A program made the position numbers and the translations under genes. The notes under the pieces were generated by a model. That model did no database searches. It was not told where the DNA came from and saw only the letters and a program-made list of their open reading frames with translations. DNA of 64,000 nucleotides from an uncultured Vibrio sp. (GTDB taxonomy: Bacteria > Pseudomonadota > Gammaproteobacteria > Enterobacterales > Vibrionaceae): assembly GCA_947504195.1 (NCBI GenBank), contig CANNGN010000012.1, positions 1 through 64,000 on the forward strand. The letters run 5' to 3'. Shown here piece by piece: positions 37,544 through 47,526 of the stretch. Within the stretch, counting starts at the first letter, position 1, and every line of letters starts with the position of its first letter.

Positions 37544-38749
37544 ATGCGTCGAATTACAATCCTTGGAGCAACAGGGTCTATTGGTGCTAGCACATTAAGA
37601 GTGATAGCAAAAAACCCAGAACAGTACAAAGTTGAAGCACTGGTTGCTGGTAACAATGTTGATAAAATGGTTGAGCTTTGTGCCGCTTGGTCTCCTAAGT
37701 ACGCGGTAATGTCGAATGAACTGGCCGCAAAACAGCTAACCCATAAACTCGCGCATTTGTCGCTGTCGACTCACGTTCTTTTTGGCTCTCAAGCAATGTG
37801 TGATGTAGCGGCGTTAGATAACGTTGATATGGTGATGTCTGCCATTGTAGGTGCGGCGGGCTTATTGCCAACTATGGCCGCGGTAAAAGCAGGAAAACGA
37901 GTATTGCTCGCGAATAAAGAAGCATTGGTAATGTCCGGACAACTCTTTATTGATGCTGTTGAAAAATATGACGCGCAACTGCTTCCCGTTGATAGCGAAC
38001 ACAACGCGATATTCCAGTGCTTGCCTTCAGAAATTCAACAAACACTTGGCCGTTGTCAACTCGCTCAGCATGGTGTTTCTAATATATTACTCACAGGCTC
38101 TGGTGGCCCATTCCGCTATAGCGATATTGAAGAGTTGACCAGTGTCACTCCGGCTCAAGCAATCGCTCATCCAAACTGGTCTATGGGCCCAAAAATTTCA
38201 GTTGATTCGGCAACTATGATGAATAAGGGCCTGGAGTTTATTGAAGCAAAATGGCTTTTCAATACAAGCCAAGAACAGTTGAAAGTATTAATTCATCCTC
38301 AATCCGTTATTCACTCTATGGTTCAGTATCGAGATGGTTCTGTGATCGCACAAATGGGGGAGCCAGATATGGCAACTCCGATTGCATTGACTATGTCATA
38401 TCCAGAAAGAATCGATGCAGGTGTAAAGGCTCTCGATTTCACTCAATTAAGCGAACTGACGTTTATGGATATTGACGACAAACGTTACCCTTGTTTAAAA
38501 CTCGCTATGGAAGCGTGTTTTGTCGGGCAACATGCTACGACAAGCCTTAATGCCGCGAATGAAGTTGCTGTCGATGCGTTTCTCAAAGGGAAAATTCGTT
38601 TTACCGATATTGCAACTATTAGTGAAGTTGTGTTGTCGAAAGTTCACGGACATAAAAATGTTGATGTAACATCATTGGAAAGTTTGATAGCACTGGACAA
38701 TGAAAGTCGATCATTGGCCCATTTGGTTGTAAAAGAGCGAGCACTATGA
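37544..38749 (+). CDS. dxr: 1-deoxy-D-xylulose 5-phosphate reductoisomerase
   Basis: Second step of the MEP isoprenoid pathway, NADPH-dependent conversion of DXP to MEP (also named ispC); feeds UppS upstream in the cluster. 401 residues. NADPH loop [24 protein letters not shown], metal and substrate site [42 protein letters not shown]. The ATG at 37544 is the conserved start. Last 4 bases overlap rseP. Confidence 0.97.
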   Translation: MRRITILGATGSIGASTLRVIAKNPEQYKVEALVAGNNVDKMVELCAAWSPKYAVMSNELAAKQLTHKLAHLSLSTHVLFGSQAMCDVAALDNVDMVMSAIVGAAGLLPTMAAVKAGKRVLLANKEALVMSGQLFIDAVEKYDAQLLPVDSEHNAIFQCLPSEIQQTLGRCQLAQHGVSNILLTGSGGPFRYSDIEELTSVTPAQAIAHPNWSMGPKISVDSATMMNKGLEFIEAKWLFNTSQEQLKVLIHPQSVIHSMVQYRDGSVIAQMGEPDMATPIALTMSYPERIDAGVKALDFTQLSELTFMDIDDKRYPCLKLAMEACFVGQHATTSLNAANEVAVDAFLKGKIRFTDIATISEVVLSKVHGHKNVDVTSLESLIALDNESRSLAHLVVKERAL

Positions 38750-40104
38750 GCAGTATAATTTGGAACTTTGCATCGTTTATTGTCGCCCTTGGTATATTAG
38801 TTACTGTACATGAGTTCGGACACTATTGGGTTGCCCGTAAATGTGGAGTGAAGGTCGAGCGTTTTTCTATTGGTTTTGGTAAGTCACTTTGGCGTCGAAT
38901 AGGTAAAGATGGTACTGAGTATACCATCGCTTTAATTCCATTAGGTGGTTACGTCAAGATGCTTGATGGTCGTGTAGATGATGTGCCAGAAGAACTCTCT
39001 GACTCAGCTTTTGATCGTAAACCTTTGTGGAAACGAGCTGCTATTGTGGCGGCAGGACCTGCCTTTAATTTCTTGTTTGCTATCTTCGTACTTTGGCTGG
39101 TTTATTTGATCGGTATTTCGACGGTGAAACCCGTCATCGGTGAAGTCACACCTCAATCTATTGTTGCTCAAGCTGGTTTAGAGCCAAAGATGGAACTAAA
39201 GGCAATTTCAGGCGTCAGAACACCGGACTGGGAATCGGTTAACATGGAAATTATTTCTCACATTGGTGAGAGAGAGCTCAGTTTAACTGTGTCATCAGAT
39301 GATTTGATAGGAACAGAACAAGAGATAAAAGTAAACTTGTCGGATTGGGAATTCGACCCTGAAACCGAATCTCCAATGACAACCTTAGGTTTTACTCCAT
39401 TTAGCCCTGAAATATTTACTGAGCTTGGGCTTGTTAGTGATGATGGCGCAGCTCACCTTGCTGGTTTGTTAGAGAACGATATTATTCGCTCTATTGATGG
39501 TGTGGAAATTAAGACATGGCAAGAAATTGTCGATATCGTCAGAGGTAGTCCTGAAAAACCATTAAGTTTGATTGTTGAACGAGATGGGCAGAGTAGAACA
39601 TTACTACTCACTCCAGGAGCCCGAACACTGTCAAATGGTGATGTGATAGGCTTTGCTGGCATTGCACCAAAAATGGCAGAGTGGCCAGAAGAGTACAAAA
39701 TTGATTTGAAATTTGGACCGCTTGAGTCGATGTATAAAGCTGTTCAAAGAACGGGGCAGCTAATTGATTTGACCGCGACAATGTTGGGTAAGCTAATCTC
39801 GGGTGATATTGGGCTAAATAATTTAAGCGGACCTATTTCTATTGCGAAAGGCGCTGGTACAACTGCTGGGTTCGGCGTCGTCTATTTTCTCAGCTTTTTA
39901 GCCTTAATTAGTGTTAATTTGGGAATTATTAATTTAGTACCTTTACCTATGCTAGATGGCGGGCATTTAATGTTCTTCGCTATTGAAGCAGTAATAAAGA
40001 AACCTGTTTCAGAACGCATTCAGGAAATGGGGTATCGTGTCGGTGGCGCAATTATCTTTTCGATGATGGCGATTGCGATTTTTAACGATTTTGCACGACT
40101 TTAA
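38746..40104 (+). CDS. rseP: Site-2 intramembrane metalloprotease RseP
   Basis: Cleaves the anti-sigma factor RseA inside the membrane to release the envelope-stress sigma factor RpoE, and removes leftover signal peptides. 452 residues. The zinc motif HEFGH is at residues 22-26, the third ligand in [13 protein letters not shown] near residue 400. Two periplasmic PDZ domains lie between (about 115-310). Start overlaps dxr (ATGA). Adjacent to bamA, whose own synthesis is part of the RpoE response in relatives. Confidence 0.97.
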   Translation: MSSIIWNFASFIVALGILVTVHEFGHYWVARKCGVKVERFSIGFGKSLWRRIGKDGTEYTIALIPLGGYVKMLDGRVDDVPEELSDSAFDRKPLWKRAAIVAAGPAFNFLFAIFVLWLVYLIGISTVKPVIGEVTPQSIVAQAGLEPKMELKAISGVRTPDWESVNMEIISHIGERELSLTVSSDDLIGTEQEIKVNLSDWEFDPETESPMTTLGFTPFSPEIFTELGLVSDDGAAHLAGLLENDIIRSIDGVEIKTWQEIVDIVRGSPEKPLSLIVERDGQSRTLLLTPGARTLSNGDVIGFAGIAPKMAEWPEEYKIDLKFGPLESMYKAVQRTGQLIDLTATMLGKLISGDIGLNNLSGPISIAKGAGTTAGFGVVYFLSFLALISVNLGIINLVPLPMLDGGHLMFFAIEAVIKKPVSERIQEMGYRVGGAIIFSMMAIAIFNDFARL

Positions 40105-40150
40105 TAACATTACAACACCTATGTTGTATAACGGAACAATAAGAATAACG

Positions 40151-42577
40151 ATGACGATAAAGAAGCTACTTTTGGCCACATTGCTTTTTAGCAGCCTCCC
40201 AACAAGTCTTTCAGCCTATGGTGCAGAGGCTTTTGTGGTTAAGGATATTCAATTCGATGGTTTACAGCGCGTTACCTTAGGTGCAGCATTATTGAAAATT
40301 CCTGTTCGGATTGGCGATACTATGGATTCTCAGGATGTTGCCAATACCATTCGTGCACTTTATGGCTCTGGGAATTTTGAGTCAGTTGATGTTTATCGTG
40401 ATGAAGGTGTGTTATTGGTTCGAGTACAGGAACGCCCAACAATTTCTGATGTAACCTTTTCTGGGAATAAGGCAATCCAGGATGAGCAATTACAGCAGAA
40501 CCTAGAAGCTTCTAATGTTAAAGTTGGCGAAGCACTTGATCGCACTGCACTTAGCAATATTGAAAAGGCACTAGAAGATTTTTATTACAGTGTTGGTAAA
40601 TATAACGCAACAGTTAAGGCCGTTGTGACCCCTCTACCTCGTAATCGTGCTGATTTAAAGTTTGTATTTTCTGAAGGTGTATCAGCAAAAATACAACAAA
40701 TTAACTTCATTGGTAATCAAGTCTTTAGTGATGATAAGTTGCTAGATTTATTCGATTTGAATTCCGATGTCGCGTGGTGGAATATTTTATCAAATGAAAA
40801 GTACCAAAAGCAGGTGCTCGCAGCGGATCTAGAAAAATTAAAGTCTTATTATTTAGACCGCGGGTATCTTAAGTTTAACGTAACCTCAACCCAAGTCTCA
40901 GTCTCCCCTGATAAAAAAGGTGTTTACATCACCCTTGCTATTGACGAAGGCAAGCCTTACACGGTGAAAAATGTATCATTCAATGGTGAACTGATAGGTA
41001 AACAGCGTGAGCTCTCGGAGTTGGTCCCGTTTGAAAGTAATGATATTTACCAAGGGTACAAGGTTACAGCACTCGAAGAAGATATCAAACGGATGCTCGG
41101 AGAGGCAGGGTATGCGTTTCCGAAGGTTCATACTCAACCTGAATTTAATGATGATACACAAGAGGTTTCGTTAGCGGTTAATCTGGATGCAGGTGATCGA
41201 ATCTATGTACGCGAAATTCGTTTTATGGGTAACACTAACACCAAAGATGAAGTTTTACGTCGTGAAATGCGTCAGATGGAAGGCACGTGGCTAAATGCAA
41301 AAGCCATTGAAACAGGTAAAACCAGACTTAACAGACTTGGTTATTTTGAAACTGTGAATGTTCAGACTCAGAGAGTTGCTGGCTCGAGTGACCAAGTTGA
41401 TATTATTTACAGCGTTAAGGAAACCGAATCAGGAAGTCTTAACTTTGGTATCGGATATGGTACTGAGTCTGGTGTTAGTTTCCAGGTCGGGATTAGCCAA
41501 GATAACTATTTAGGATCCGGAAACAGTGTCGGCATTAGTGCGACGACCAATGATTATCAGCAAAACATATCGTTAAATTATACAGATCCATACTGGACTA
41601 TTGACGGAGTAAGTTTGGGCGGAAAAGTCTTTTTCAATGATTTTGAAGCATCTGAAGCCGGTATCGTGGATTATAATAACCAAAGTTATGGCGTAAGTTT
41701 AACGTGGGGTTTTCCATTTGATGAACTTAATCGGTTCTCGTTTGGTTTGGGTTATACACACAATAAAATTGGTAACTTATCGCCTTACGTTCAGGTTGAG
41801 AATTTTCTTGTCGCACAAGAAAGTAACATCAATAGTGATGGTGATTTGGTTACCAATGATTTTACAGTCAGTGCCAATTGGACGCGAAATAACCTTAATA
41901 GAGGCTACTTTCCTACGGAAGGTAATTACCAAAGAGCCTCTTATAGTATGACCACTCCAGGGTCCGATACTGCATACTTTAAGCTTCAATATGATGTTCG
42001 TCAGTACTTCCCGTTGACGGAAGAACACAATTTTGCTTTATTGCTACGCAGTCGATTGGGATATGGCAATGGGTATGGTCAAACGGATGGACAAGATAAT
42101 TTGCTGCCATTCTATGAGAACTATTATGCTGGAGGTTTTAGCACATTGCGTGGTTTTGGCTCCAATTCTGTGGGCCCTCGAGCGGTATATCAAAGCTATG
42201 CGGACAGCAATAATGGAACAATTTATGTAAGTGATGACTCTGTCGGAGGTAATGCCGTTGTCAACGCCAGCATCGAATTGATCGTACCAACACCATTTGC
42301 GTCTGAAGAAGCTCAAAGTCAAATTCGTACGAGCGTATTTTTTGATGCGGCAAGCGTGTGGGATACCGAATACGATTACTCATCTATTAGTGCCAATTAT
42401 GGTGATGAGTATTATTATGACTTTTCTGACCCAACAAATTACCGTTCATCGGTTGGTGTCGCTTTGCAATGGATATCTCCAATGGGACCTTTAGTATTCT
42501 CTATAGCTGAGCCTATTAAGAAGTACACTGGTGATGACGAAGAATTCTTCTCATTTACTATTGGTAAAACGTTCTAA
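40151..42577 (+). CDS. bamA: Outer membrane protein assembly factor BamA
   Basis: Core of the BAM machine that folds beta-barrels into the outer membrane. 808 residues: signal peptide MTIKKLLLATLLFSSLPTSL and on to SAYGA, five POTRA domains (about 27-420), then a 16-strand barrel. The barrel loop 6 has STLRGFGSNSVGPRA (the VRGF-type lock), and the C-terminus ends in the barrel signal SFTIGKTF. The ATG at 40151 is chosen as it starts the signal peptide, although the ribosome-binding site is poor. skp follows after 19 bases. Confidence 0.97.
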   Translation: MTIKKLLLATLLFSSLPTSLSAYGAEAFVVKDIQFDGLQRVTLGAALLKIPVRIGDTMDSQDVANTIRALYGSGNFESVDVYRDEGVLLVRVQERPTISDVTFSGNKAIQDEQLQQNLEASNVKVGEALDRTALSNIEKALEDFYYSVGKYNATVKAVVTPLPRNRADLKFVFSEGVSAKIQQINFIGNQVFSDDKLLDLFDLNSDVAWWNILSNEKYQKQVLAADLEKLKSYYLDRGYLKFNVTSTQVSVSPDKKGVYITLAIDEGKPYTVKNVSFNGELIGKQRELSELVPFESNDIYQGYKVTALEEDIKRMLGEAGYAFPKVHTQPEFNDDTQEVSLAVNLDAGDRIYVREIRFMGNTNTKDEVLRREMRQMEGTWLNAKAIETGKTRLNRLGYFETVNVQTQRVAGSSDQVDIIYSVKETESGSLNFGIGYGTESGVSFQVGISQDNYLGSGNSVGISATTNDYQQNISLNYTDPYWTIDGVSLGGKVFFNDFEASEAGIVDYNNQSYGVSLTWGFPFDELNRFSFGLGYTHNKIGNLSPYVQVENFLVAQESNINSDGDLVTNDFTVSANWTRNNLNRGYFPTEGNYQRASYSMTTPGSDTAYFKLQYDVRQYFPLTEEHNFALLLRSRLGYGNGYGQTDGQDNLLPFYENYYAGGFSTLRGFGSNSVGPRAVYQSYADSNNGTIYVSDDSVGGNAVVNASIELIVPTPFASEEAQSQIRTSVFFDAASVWDTEYDYSSISANYGDEYYYDFSDPTNYRSSVGVALQWISPMGPLVFSIAEPIKKYTGDDEEFFSFTIGKTF

Positions 42578-42596
42578 AATCAATAAGGGTATTATT

Positions 42597-43106
42597 TTGA
42601 ACAAATCAATTAAAGCACTAGTCATCGGGCTATCATTAGCCTCTGCTTCACTTTCATCAATGGCTGTTGAAGCGGCTCAAAAGATTGGCTACGTCAATAC
42701 AGCTAAAGTATTTCAAGCCCTGCCTCAGCGTGAAATTGCTCTGCAAAAAATTCAAGCAGAATTTAAAGATCGTGCACAAGAGCTAAAAAATATTGAAAAT
42801 GACATTAAGACAAAGGCTGAAAAGCTAAAGCGTGATAGTTCATTGATGAGCCGTGAAGAAGTGGATCAATTACGCATTGAGCTGGGACAACTTGATAGTA
42901 GCTATAAGATTAAAGGTCAGGCTTTTAAACAAGCATCTGCTAAGCGCGAAGCTGAAGAAAATCAGAAGTTAGCGAAGATTATTGGTGAAGCAGTCAATAA
43001 AGTCGCTGACAAAGAAAAATTTGACCTAATCATTGATGCTCAAGCCGTTCGTTACGCTAAGTCTGAGTTTGATATCTCAGACAAAGTGATTAAAGCTATA
43101 AAATAA
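42597..43106 (+). CDS. skp: Periplasmic chaperone Skp (OmpH)
   Basis: Trimeric jellyfish-shaped chaperone carrying unfolded outer membrane proteins to BAM. 169 residues. A signal peptide NKSIKALVIGLSLASASLSS precedes the mature AQKIGYVNTAKVFQALPQ, then long charged coiled-coil arms. The start is TTG at 42597, supported by AAGGG at 42585-42589 with 7-base spacing; no ATG lies at a reasonable position. Located between bamA and lpxD as in other gamma-proteobacteria. Confidence 0.94.
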   Translation: MNKSIKALVIGLSLASASLSSMAVEAAQKIGYVNTAKVFQALPQREIALQKIQAEFKDRAQELKNIENDIKTKAEKLKRDSSLMSREEVDQLRIELGQLDSSYKIKGQAFKQASAKREAEENQKLAKIIGEAVNKVADKEKFDLIIDAQAVRYAKSEFDISDKVIKAIK

Positions 43107-43122
43107 CGCAAAGTAGACTCCA

Positions 43123-44151
43123 ATGAAGAAAATTACGCTAGCAGAAATTGCCACATTAACCGGTGGTCAGTTATTTGGGGATCATGAATTAGAAGTTCAT
43201 GCAGTCGCTCCGATGGATAAAGCAGGTGAGGGAGAAGTGACATTTTTGTCTAACCCTCGTTATGCTAAATTTTTGGCGCAGTGTAATGCATCGCTGATTA
43301 TGGTTAAAGAGCAACAAAAAGATCTCTGCCTCGGCAACACTTTAGTGGTTTCAGATCCTTATGTGGCTTTTGCTAAACTTGCTCAAGCTTTGGATACTAC
43401 ACCTTCAATGGCGAGTGATGGCGTTCATTCGTCGGCGGTAATTGCAGGAGACGTATCTATTGGTGCGAATGTATCTATTGGAGCGAATAGTGTTATTGAG
43501 TCTGGTGTTTCACTTGCAGATGATGTTGTCATTGGCGCAGGTTGTGTGATTGGAAAAAATGCAGTGCTTGGCCGTGGAACCCGCTTATGGGCAAATGTAA
43601 CGGTTTACCATAATGTTGATATTGGACATTCGTGCTTAGTCCAATCAGGTACGGTTATCGGCTCTGATGGCTTTGGCTACGCAAACGAAAAAGGTGAGTG
43701 GATAAAAATACCTCAGCTTGGATCCGTTAAAATCGGTAATCGAGTCGAGATCGGTGCAGGGACAACGATTGACCGTGGCGCACTAGAAGATACGATTATT
43801 GAAGACAATGTTATTATCGATAATCAAATCCAGATAGCTCACAATGTTCAAATAGGATATGGCTGTGCAATGGCTGGTGGAACCATCGTTGCCGGCAGTA
43901 CCAAAATTGGTAAATATTGTATTATTGGCGGTGGCGCGGTGATTAATGGCCATATTGATATAGTTGATGGTGTAACTATTACAGGAATGAGTATGGTTAT
44001 GCGTAGCATAGAGGAAAAGGGCGTATATTCCTCTGGTGTGCCAGTTCAAACTAATAAAGAGTGGCGAAAAATGGCGGCTCGGGTGCATCGAATTGACGAA
44101 ATGCATAAGCAGTTAAAAGTAATACAAAAAGAGTTCGATAAAGAAGAATAG
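43123..44151 (+). CDS. lpxD: UDP-3-O-acylglucosamine N-acyltransferase
   Basis: Third step of lipid A synthesis: adds the N-linked 3-hydroxyacyl chain using acyl-ACP. 342 residues. An N-terminal uridine-binding domain (about 1-100) is followed by a left-handed beta-helix of hexapeptide repeats ([18 protein letters not shown] and others) with the catalytic His in [14 protein letters not shown]. Starts 16 bases after skp. A terminator follows, which separates it from fabZ. Confidence 0.97.
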   Translation: MKKITLAEIATLTGGQLFGDHELEVHAVAPMDKAGEGEVTFLSNPRYAKFLAQCNASLIMVKEQQKDLCLGNTLVVSDPYVAFAKLAQALDTTPSMASDGVHSSAVIAGDVSIGANVSIGANSVIESGVSLADDVVIGAGCVIGKNAVLGRGTRLWANVTVYHNVDIGHSCLVQSGTVIGSDGFGYANEKGEWIKIPQLGSVKIGNRVEIGAGTTIDRGALEDTIIEDNVIIDNQIQIAHNVQIGYGCAMAGGTIVAGSTKIGKYCIIGGGAVINGHIDIVDGVTITGMSMVMRSIEEKGVYSSGVPVQTNKEWRKMAARVHRIDEMHKQLKVIQKEFDKEE

Positions 44152-44173
44152 ATAAAAATTTCTTTATCATTAA

Positions 44174-44202
44174 AAAGGTTCGCGAATTGCGAGCTTTTTT
44201 TG
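44174..44202 (+). terminator. Terminator between lpxD and fabZ
   Basis: AAAGGTTCGC pairs with GCGAGCTTTT (two G-U) over GAATT, followed by a run of T. TATAAT at 44205-44210 just after it could be a -10 for fabZ. Confidence 0.75.
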
Positions 44203-44249
44203 TTTATAATGTTAAATAATATTGTATTGAAGTGTATAGGAAAATGACT

Positions 44250-44702
44250 TTGACTACTGAAAAAAAGACCATGAACGTAACTGAAATTCGTTCTTTATTA
44301 CCGCACCGTTATCCATTCTTATTGATTGATCGTGTAACTGATTACGAAGAAAGTAAGTATCTAATTGGTTTAAAAAATGTTTCAGTAAATGAACCCCAAT
44401 TTACAGGTCATTTCCCGCAGCTCCCTATTTTCCCTGGCGTGCTAATTTTAGAAGCGATGGCGCAGGCAACAGGGCTCCTTGCGTTTAAATCTTTTGGAGC
44501 TCCATCTGAAAACGAGCTTTATTACTTTGCTAGTATTGATAATGCTAAATTTAGAAAACCAGTGGTACCAGGCGATCAGTTATTTATCAAAGTAGAATTT
44601 CTAAAAGAGCGTCGTGGGATCGCTTTATTTAATGGTGTGGCTACGGTCGATGGCGAAGTCGTCTGCTCAGCTGAATTGAAATGTGCCCGTAGAGAATTCT
44701 AA
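44250..44702 (+). CDS. fabZ: 3-hydroxyacyl-[acyl-carrier-protein] dehydratase
   Basis: Dehydrates 3-hydroxyacyl-ACP in fatty acid elongation and competes with LpxA/LpxD for the same pool. 150 residues. [14 protein letters not shown] and [20 protein letters not shown] (catalytic His and Glu) are typical. Start choice: TTG 44250 gives the known vibrio N-terminus (TTEKKT) with AGGA 8 bases upstream; the ATG at 44244 has AGGA only 2 bases away. The ATG at 44244 remains possible. lpxA follows after 2 bases. Confidence 0.93.
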   Translation: MTTEKKTMNVTEIRSLLPHRYPFLLIDRVTDYEESKYLIGLKNVSVNEPQFTGHFPQLPIFPGVLILEAMAQATGLLAFKSFGAPSENELYYFASIDNAKFRKPVVPGDQLFIKVEFLKERRGIALFNGVATVDGEVVCSAELKCARREF

Positions 44703-44704
44703 TT

Positions 44705-45493
44705 ATGATCCATGAAAGTGCGCAAATTCACCCTACCGCAGTTGTCGAAGATGGCGCTGTAATCGGGGCGAATGTTAAGATAGGTCCATTTTGTCTGGTC
44801 GATAGTAAAGTTGAAATTGGTGACGGTACTGAGTTACTGTCTCATGTGGTCGTAAAAGGCCCAACAACGATAGGTAAAGACAATCGTATTTTTCAGTTCG
44901 CCTCAATTGGTGAGCAGTGCCAAGACCTAAAATACAAAGGTGAAGATACGAAACTTATCATTGGCGATAGAAACACGATTCGCGAAAGTGTCACTATGCA
45001 CAGAGGCACGATACAAGACTCTGGTGTTACCCAAGTCGGTAATGACAACTTGTTCATGATTAATGTTCATATCGCACACGATTGTATCGTTGGTGACCGC
45101 TGTATTTTTGCTAACAATGCTGCGATAGCTGGTCACGTAATAGTCGGTAATCAAGCTATTGTTGGTGGTATGAGTGCAGTGCATCAATTCTGTCAAATAG
45201 GCGATCATGCTATGTTAGGTGGTGGTTCTATCGTTGTTCAAGATGTTCCTCCATATGTTATGGCTCAAGGAAATCACTGTGCACCTTTTGGTATCAATAT
45301 CGAAGGCTTGAAGCGTCGAGGTTTCGAAAAGCCGGAAATTCATGCTATTCGACGAGCTTATAAGTCTCTATATCGAAATGGATTAACCTTTGAAGCGGCA
45401 AAAGATGAAATTGCAGTAGAAGCAAAAGTGTATCCATCAGTTCAAATATTTTTAGATTTTCTAGAGCAATCTAAGCGCGGAATTATACGTTAA
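44705..45493 (+). CDS. lpxA: UDP-N-acetylglucosamine acyltransferase
   Basis: First step of lipid A synthesis: transfers R-3-hydroxyacyl to UDP-GlcNAc. 262 residues, trimeric left-handed beta-helix. [18 protein letters not shown] start, catalytic His in [12 protein letters not shown], and [16 protein letters not shown] are conserved; helical C-terminal part from about residue 190. The start is 2 bases after fabZ, so translation is probably coupled. Weak terminator follows. Confidence 0.97.
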   Translation: MIHESAQIHPTAVVEDGAVIGANVKIGPFCLVDSKVEIGDGTELLSHVVVKGPTTIGKDNRIFQFASIGEQCQDLKYKGEDTKLIIGDRNTIRESVTMHRGTIQDSGVTQVGNDNLFMINVHIAHDCIVGDRCIFANNAAIAGHVIVGNQAIVGGMSAVHQFCQIGDHAMLGGGSIVVQDVPPYVMAQGNHCAPFGINIEGLKRRGFEKPEIHAIRRAYKSLYRNGLTFEAAKDEIAVEAKVYPSVQIFLDFLEQSKRGIIR

Positions 45494-45516
45494 TCGTGCT
45501 TGGTACTGTTTTATAT

Positions 45517-45555
45517 AAAGATCGTTATCTTTGATGGCGGTCTTTTGTTATTTTT
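45517..45555 (+). terminator. Possible terminator between lpxA and lpxB
   Basis: AAAGATCG (45517-45524) can pair with CGGTCTTT (45538-45545) with one G-U, followed by TGTTATTTTT. Moderate strength. Confidence 0.5.
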
Positions 45556-45646
45556 ACGCCTATATAAGCGTGATAAATACGAACCGTTACAGACGATATA
45601 GATACTTAGAGTTCTGACTGTCGACGATATATTCCTGGGTATACAG

Positions 45647-46792
45647 ATGAATCAAACAGAAGTAATTAAAATTGGCATCGTCGCTGGAGAGCTCTCTGGT
45701 GATGTATTGGGAGAAGGGTTAATTCGTTCGATCAAACAGCGATATCCAAATGCTGAATTCGTTGGTATCGGAGGGCCTAAGATGATGGCTCAAGGATGCA
45801 AATCTCTATTCGACATGGAAGAATTGTCGGTCATGGGGTTAGTAGAAGTTCTCGGGCGAATTCGTCGTTTGTTTAAAGTGAAAGCGGACTTAATTGAACA
45901 TTTTACTCAGAATCCTCCCGATTTATTCATTGGGATTGATGCGCCTGATTTTAATTTGAGATTAGAGCGAGACCTTAAAGATTCAGGTATAAAAACGGTG
46001 CATTATGTGAGCCCTTCAGTATGGGCTTGGCGCCAAAAGCGTATTTATAAAATAGCCAAGGCGACAGATTTAGTTCTGGCTTTCCTACCCTTTGAAAAAG
46101 CGTTTTATGACCGTTTTCAAGTACCGTGTGAGTTTATCGGTCACACGTTAGCTGATGCCATTCCATTGCATTCAGATCAGAAAGAAGCTCAAGATACACT
46201 TAACCTTGATTCTAGTAAGCGCTGGCTTGCTGTCCTCCCGGGAAGCCGTGGCAGCGAGTTGAAAATGCTGAGTGAACCGTTTATTAAAACATGTCAGCAA
46301 TTACACCAACAGCACCCAGACTTAGGGTTTGTTGTCGCTTTGGTGAATCAAAAACGCCGAGAACAGTTTGAACTTGCATGGAAAACCTTTGCCCCGGAAC
46401 TTGAATTTACCTTAGTAAATGATACTGCTCGCACGGTAATTACAGCATCTGATGTTGTGTTATTGGCTTCCGGAACCGTCGCGCTTGAATGTATGTTGGT
46501 GAATCGTCCGATGGTTGTTGGCTATAAAGTGAACGCGGTTACGGCCTTTCTTGCTAAACGTTTAGTCAAAACTAAGTTTGTGTCATTGCCGAATATTTTA
46601 GCCGACGAAGAGTTAGTCAAAGAATACCTTTTGGAAGAGTGCACAGTTGATAATCTCAGTTCTGAGGTGAGTCGTCTATTAACCAACGACAATCAACAGT
46701 TGCAGACTAAGTTTACTGAATTGCATCAATTGATTCGTAAAGATGCCGATCAACAAGCCGCACAAGCTGTTCTCAAATTAATAGGGAAATAA
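45647..46792 (+). CDS. lpxB: Lipid-A-disaccharide synthase
   Basis: Joins lipid X and UDP-2,3-diacylglucosamine to make the tetraacyl disaccharide of lipid A; GT-B glycosyltransferase at the inner membrane. 381 residues. [52 protein letters not shown] and [13 protein letters not shown] are family motifs. Separated from lpxA by 153 bases with a weak terminator, so it may have its own promoter. rnhB starts 2 bases after the stop. Confidence 0.97.
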   Translation: MNQTEVIKIGIVAGELSGDVLGEGLIRSIKQRYPNAEFVGIGGPKMMAQGCKSLFDMEELSVMGLVEVLGRIRRLFKVKADLIEHFTQNPPDLFIGIDAPDFNLRLERDLKDSGIKTVHYVSPSVWAWRQKRIYKIAKATDLVLAFLPFEKAFYDRFQVPCEFIGHTLADAIPLHSDQKEAQDTLNLDSSKRWLAVLPGSRGSELKMLSEPFIKTCQQLHQQHPDLGFVVALVNQKRREQFELAWKTFAPELEFTLVNDTARTVITASDVVLLASGTVALECMLVNRPMVVGYKVNAVTAFLAKRLVKTKFVSLPNILADEELVKEYLLEECTVDNLSSEVSRLLTNDNQQLQTKFTELHQLIRKDADQQAAQAVLKLIGK

Positions 46793-46794
46793 CC

Positions 46795-47415
46795 GTGGCG
46801 AAAGTAACGATAGACTATCCGCCTTTTGAGTATCCACCAGCCTACCAACAATTTGCAGGTGTCGATGAAGTAGGGCGTGGACCTTTAGTGGGAGACGTGG
46901 TCACAGCTGCTGTGATTCTTGATCCGTTGAACCCGATTCTAGGATTAACGGACTCAAAAAAATTGTCTGAGAAGAAACGTTTGGCGTTGTTTCCTGAAAT
47001 ACAAGTAAAAGCGATTGCTTGGGCGATTGGGCGTTGCTCTCCACAAGAAATTGATGAGTTGAATATTCTCCAAGCAACGATGGTGGCAATGGAGCGGGCC
47101 GTAGAAGGGTTAAGCGTTCAACCTGATTATGTGTTGGTTGATGGAAATAGAACACCAAAATGGCAATATCGCAGTCAAGCTGTGGTAAAAGGGGACTTAC
47201 GCGTTGCTGAAATAAGTGCGGCTTCTATTATAGCAAAAGTCGTGCGCGACCAAGAAATGGAAGCGTTAGATAAGTTATATCCGCAATTTGGGTTTGCAGC
47301 GCATAAAGGTTACCCAACAAAAGTGCACTTTGCCGCTATAGAACAGTATGGTGTTATCGATCAACATCGTAAAAGTTTTAAGCCAGTGAAAAGAGCGCTT
47401 GGTCTTATCGACTAA
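46795..47415 (+). CDS. rnhB: Ribonuclease HII
   Basis: Removes ribonucleotides from DNA, including single misinserted ones. 206 residues. The catalytic DEDD carboxylates are in [29 protein letters not shown] and the VRDQEME region. The GTG start at 46795 is two bases after lpxB and matches the family start; no ATG is available before the active site. Weak terminator at 47435. Confidence 0.95.
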   Translation: MAKVTIDYPPFEYPPAYQQFAGVDEVGRGPLVGDVVTAAVILDPLNPILGLTDSKKLSEKKRLALFPEIQVKAIAWAIGRCSPQEIDELNILQATMVAMERAVEGLSVQPDYVLVDGNRTPKWQYRSQAVVKGDLRVAEISAASIIAKVVRDQEMEALDKLYPQFGFAAHKGYPTKVHFAAIEQYGVIDQHRKSFKPVKRALGLID

Positions 47416-47434
47416 GCGTTAAGGGTTCGAGAAA

Positions 47435-47514
47435 TAAGGGGAGTCCCTTACTTTTTGACTTAATCGTAATTCGAACCAAAAGTTATTTGATCCGAAAGCA
47501 ATTTGATCCGAAAG
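47435..47514 (+). promoter_or_regulatory. rnhB-dnaE spacer: weak terminator and 14-bp direct repeat
   Basis: TAAGGG/CCCTTA with a GAGT loop (47435-47450) followed by CTTTTTG is a weak terminator. ATTTGATCCGAAAG occurs twice, at 47485-47498 and 47501-47514, the second copy merging into the dnaE ribosome-binding site AAAGGAAAAG. Confidence 0.55.
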
Positions 47515-47526
47515 GAAAAGTGTTAC

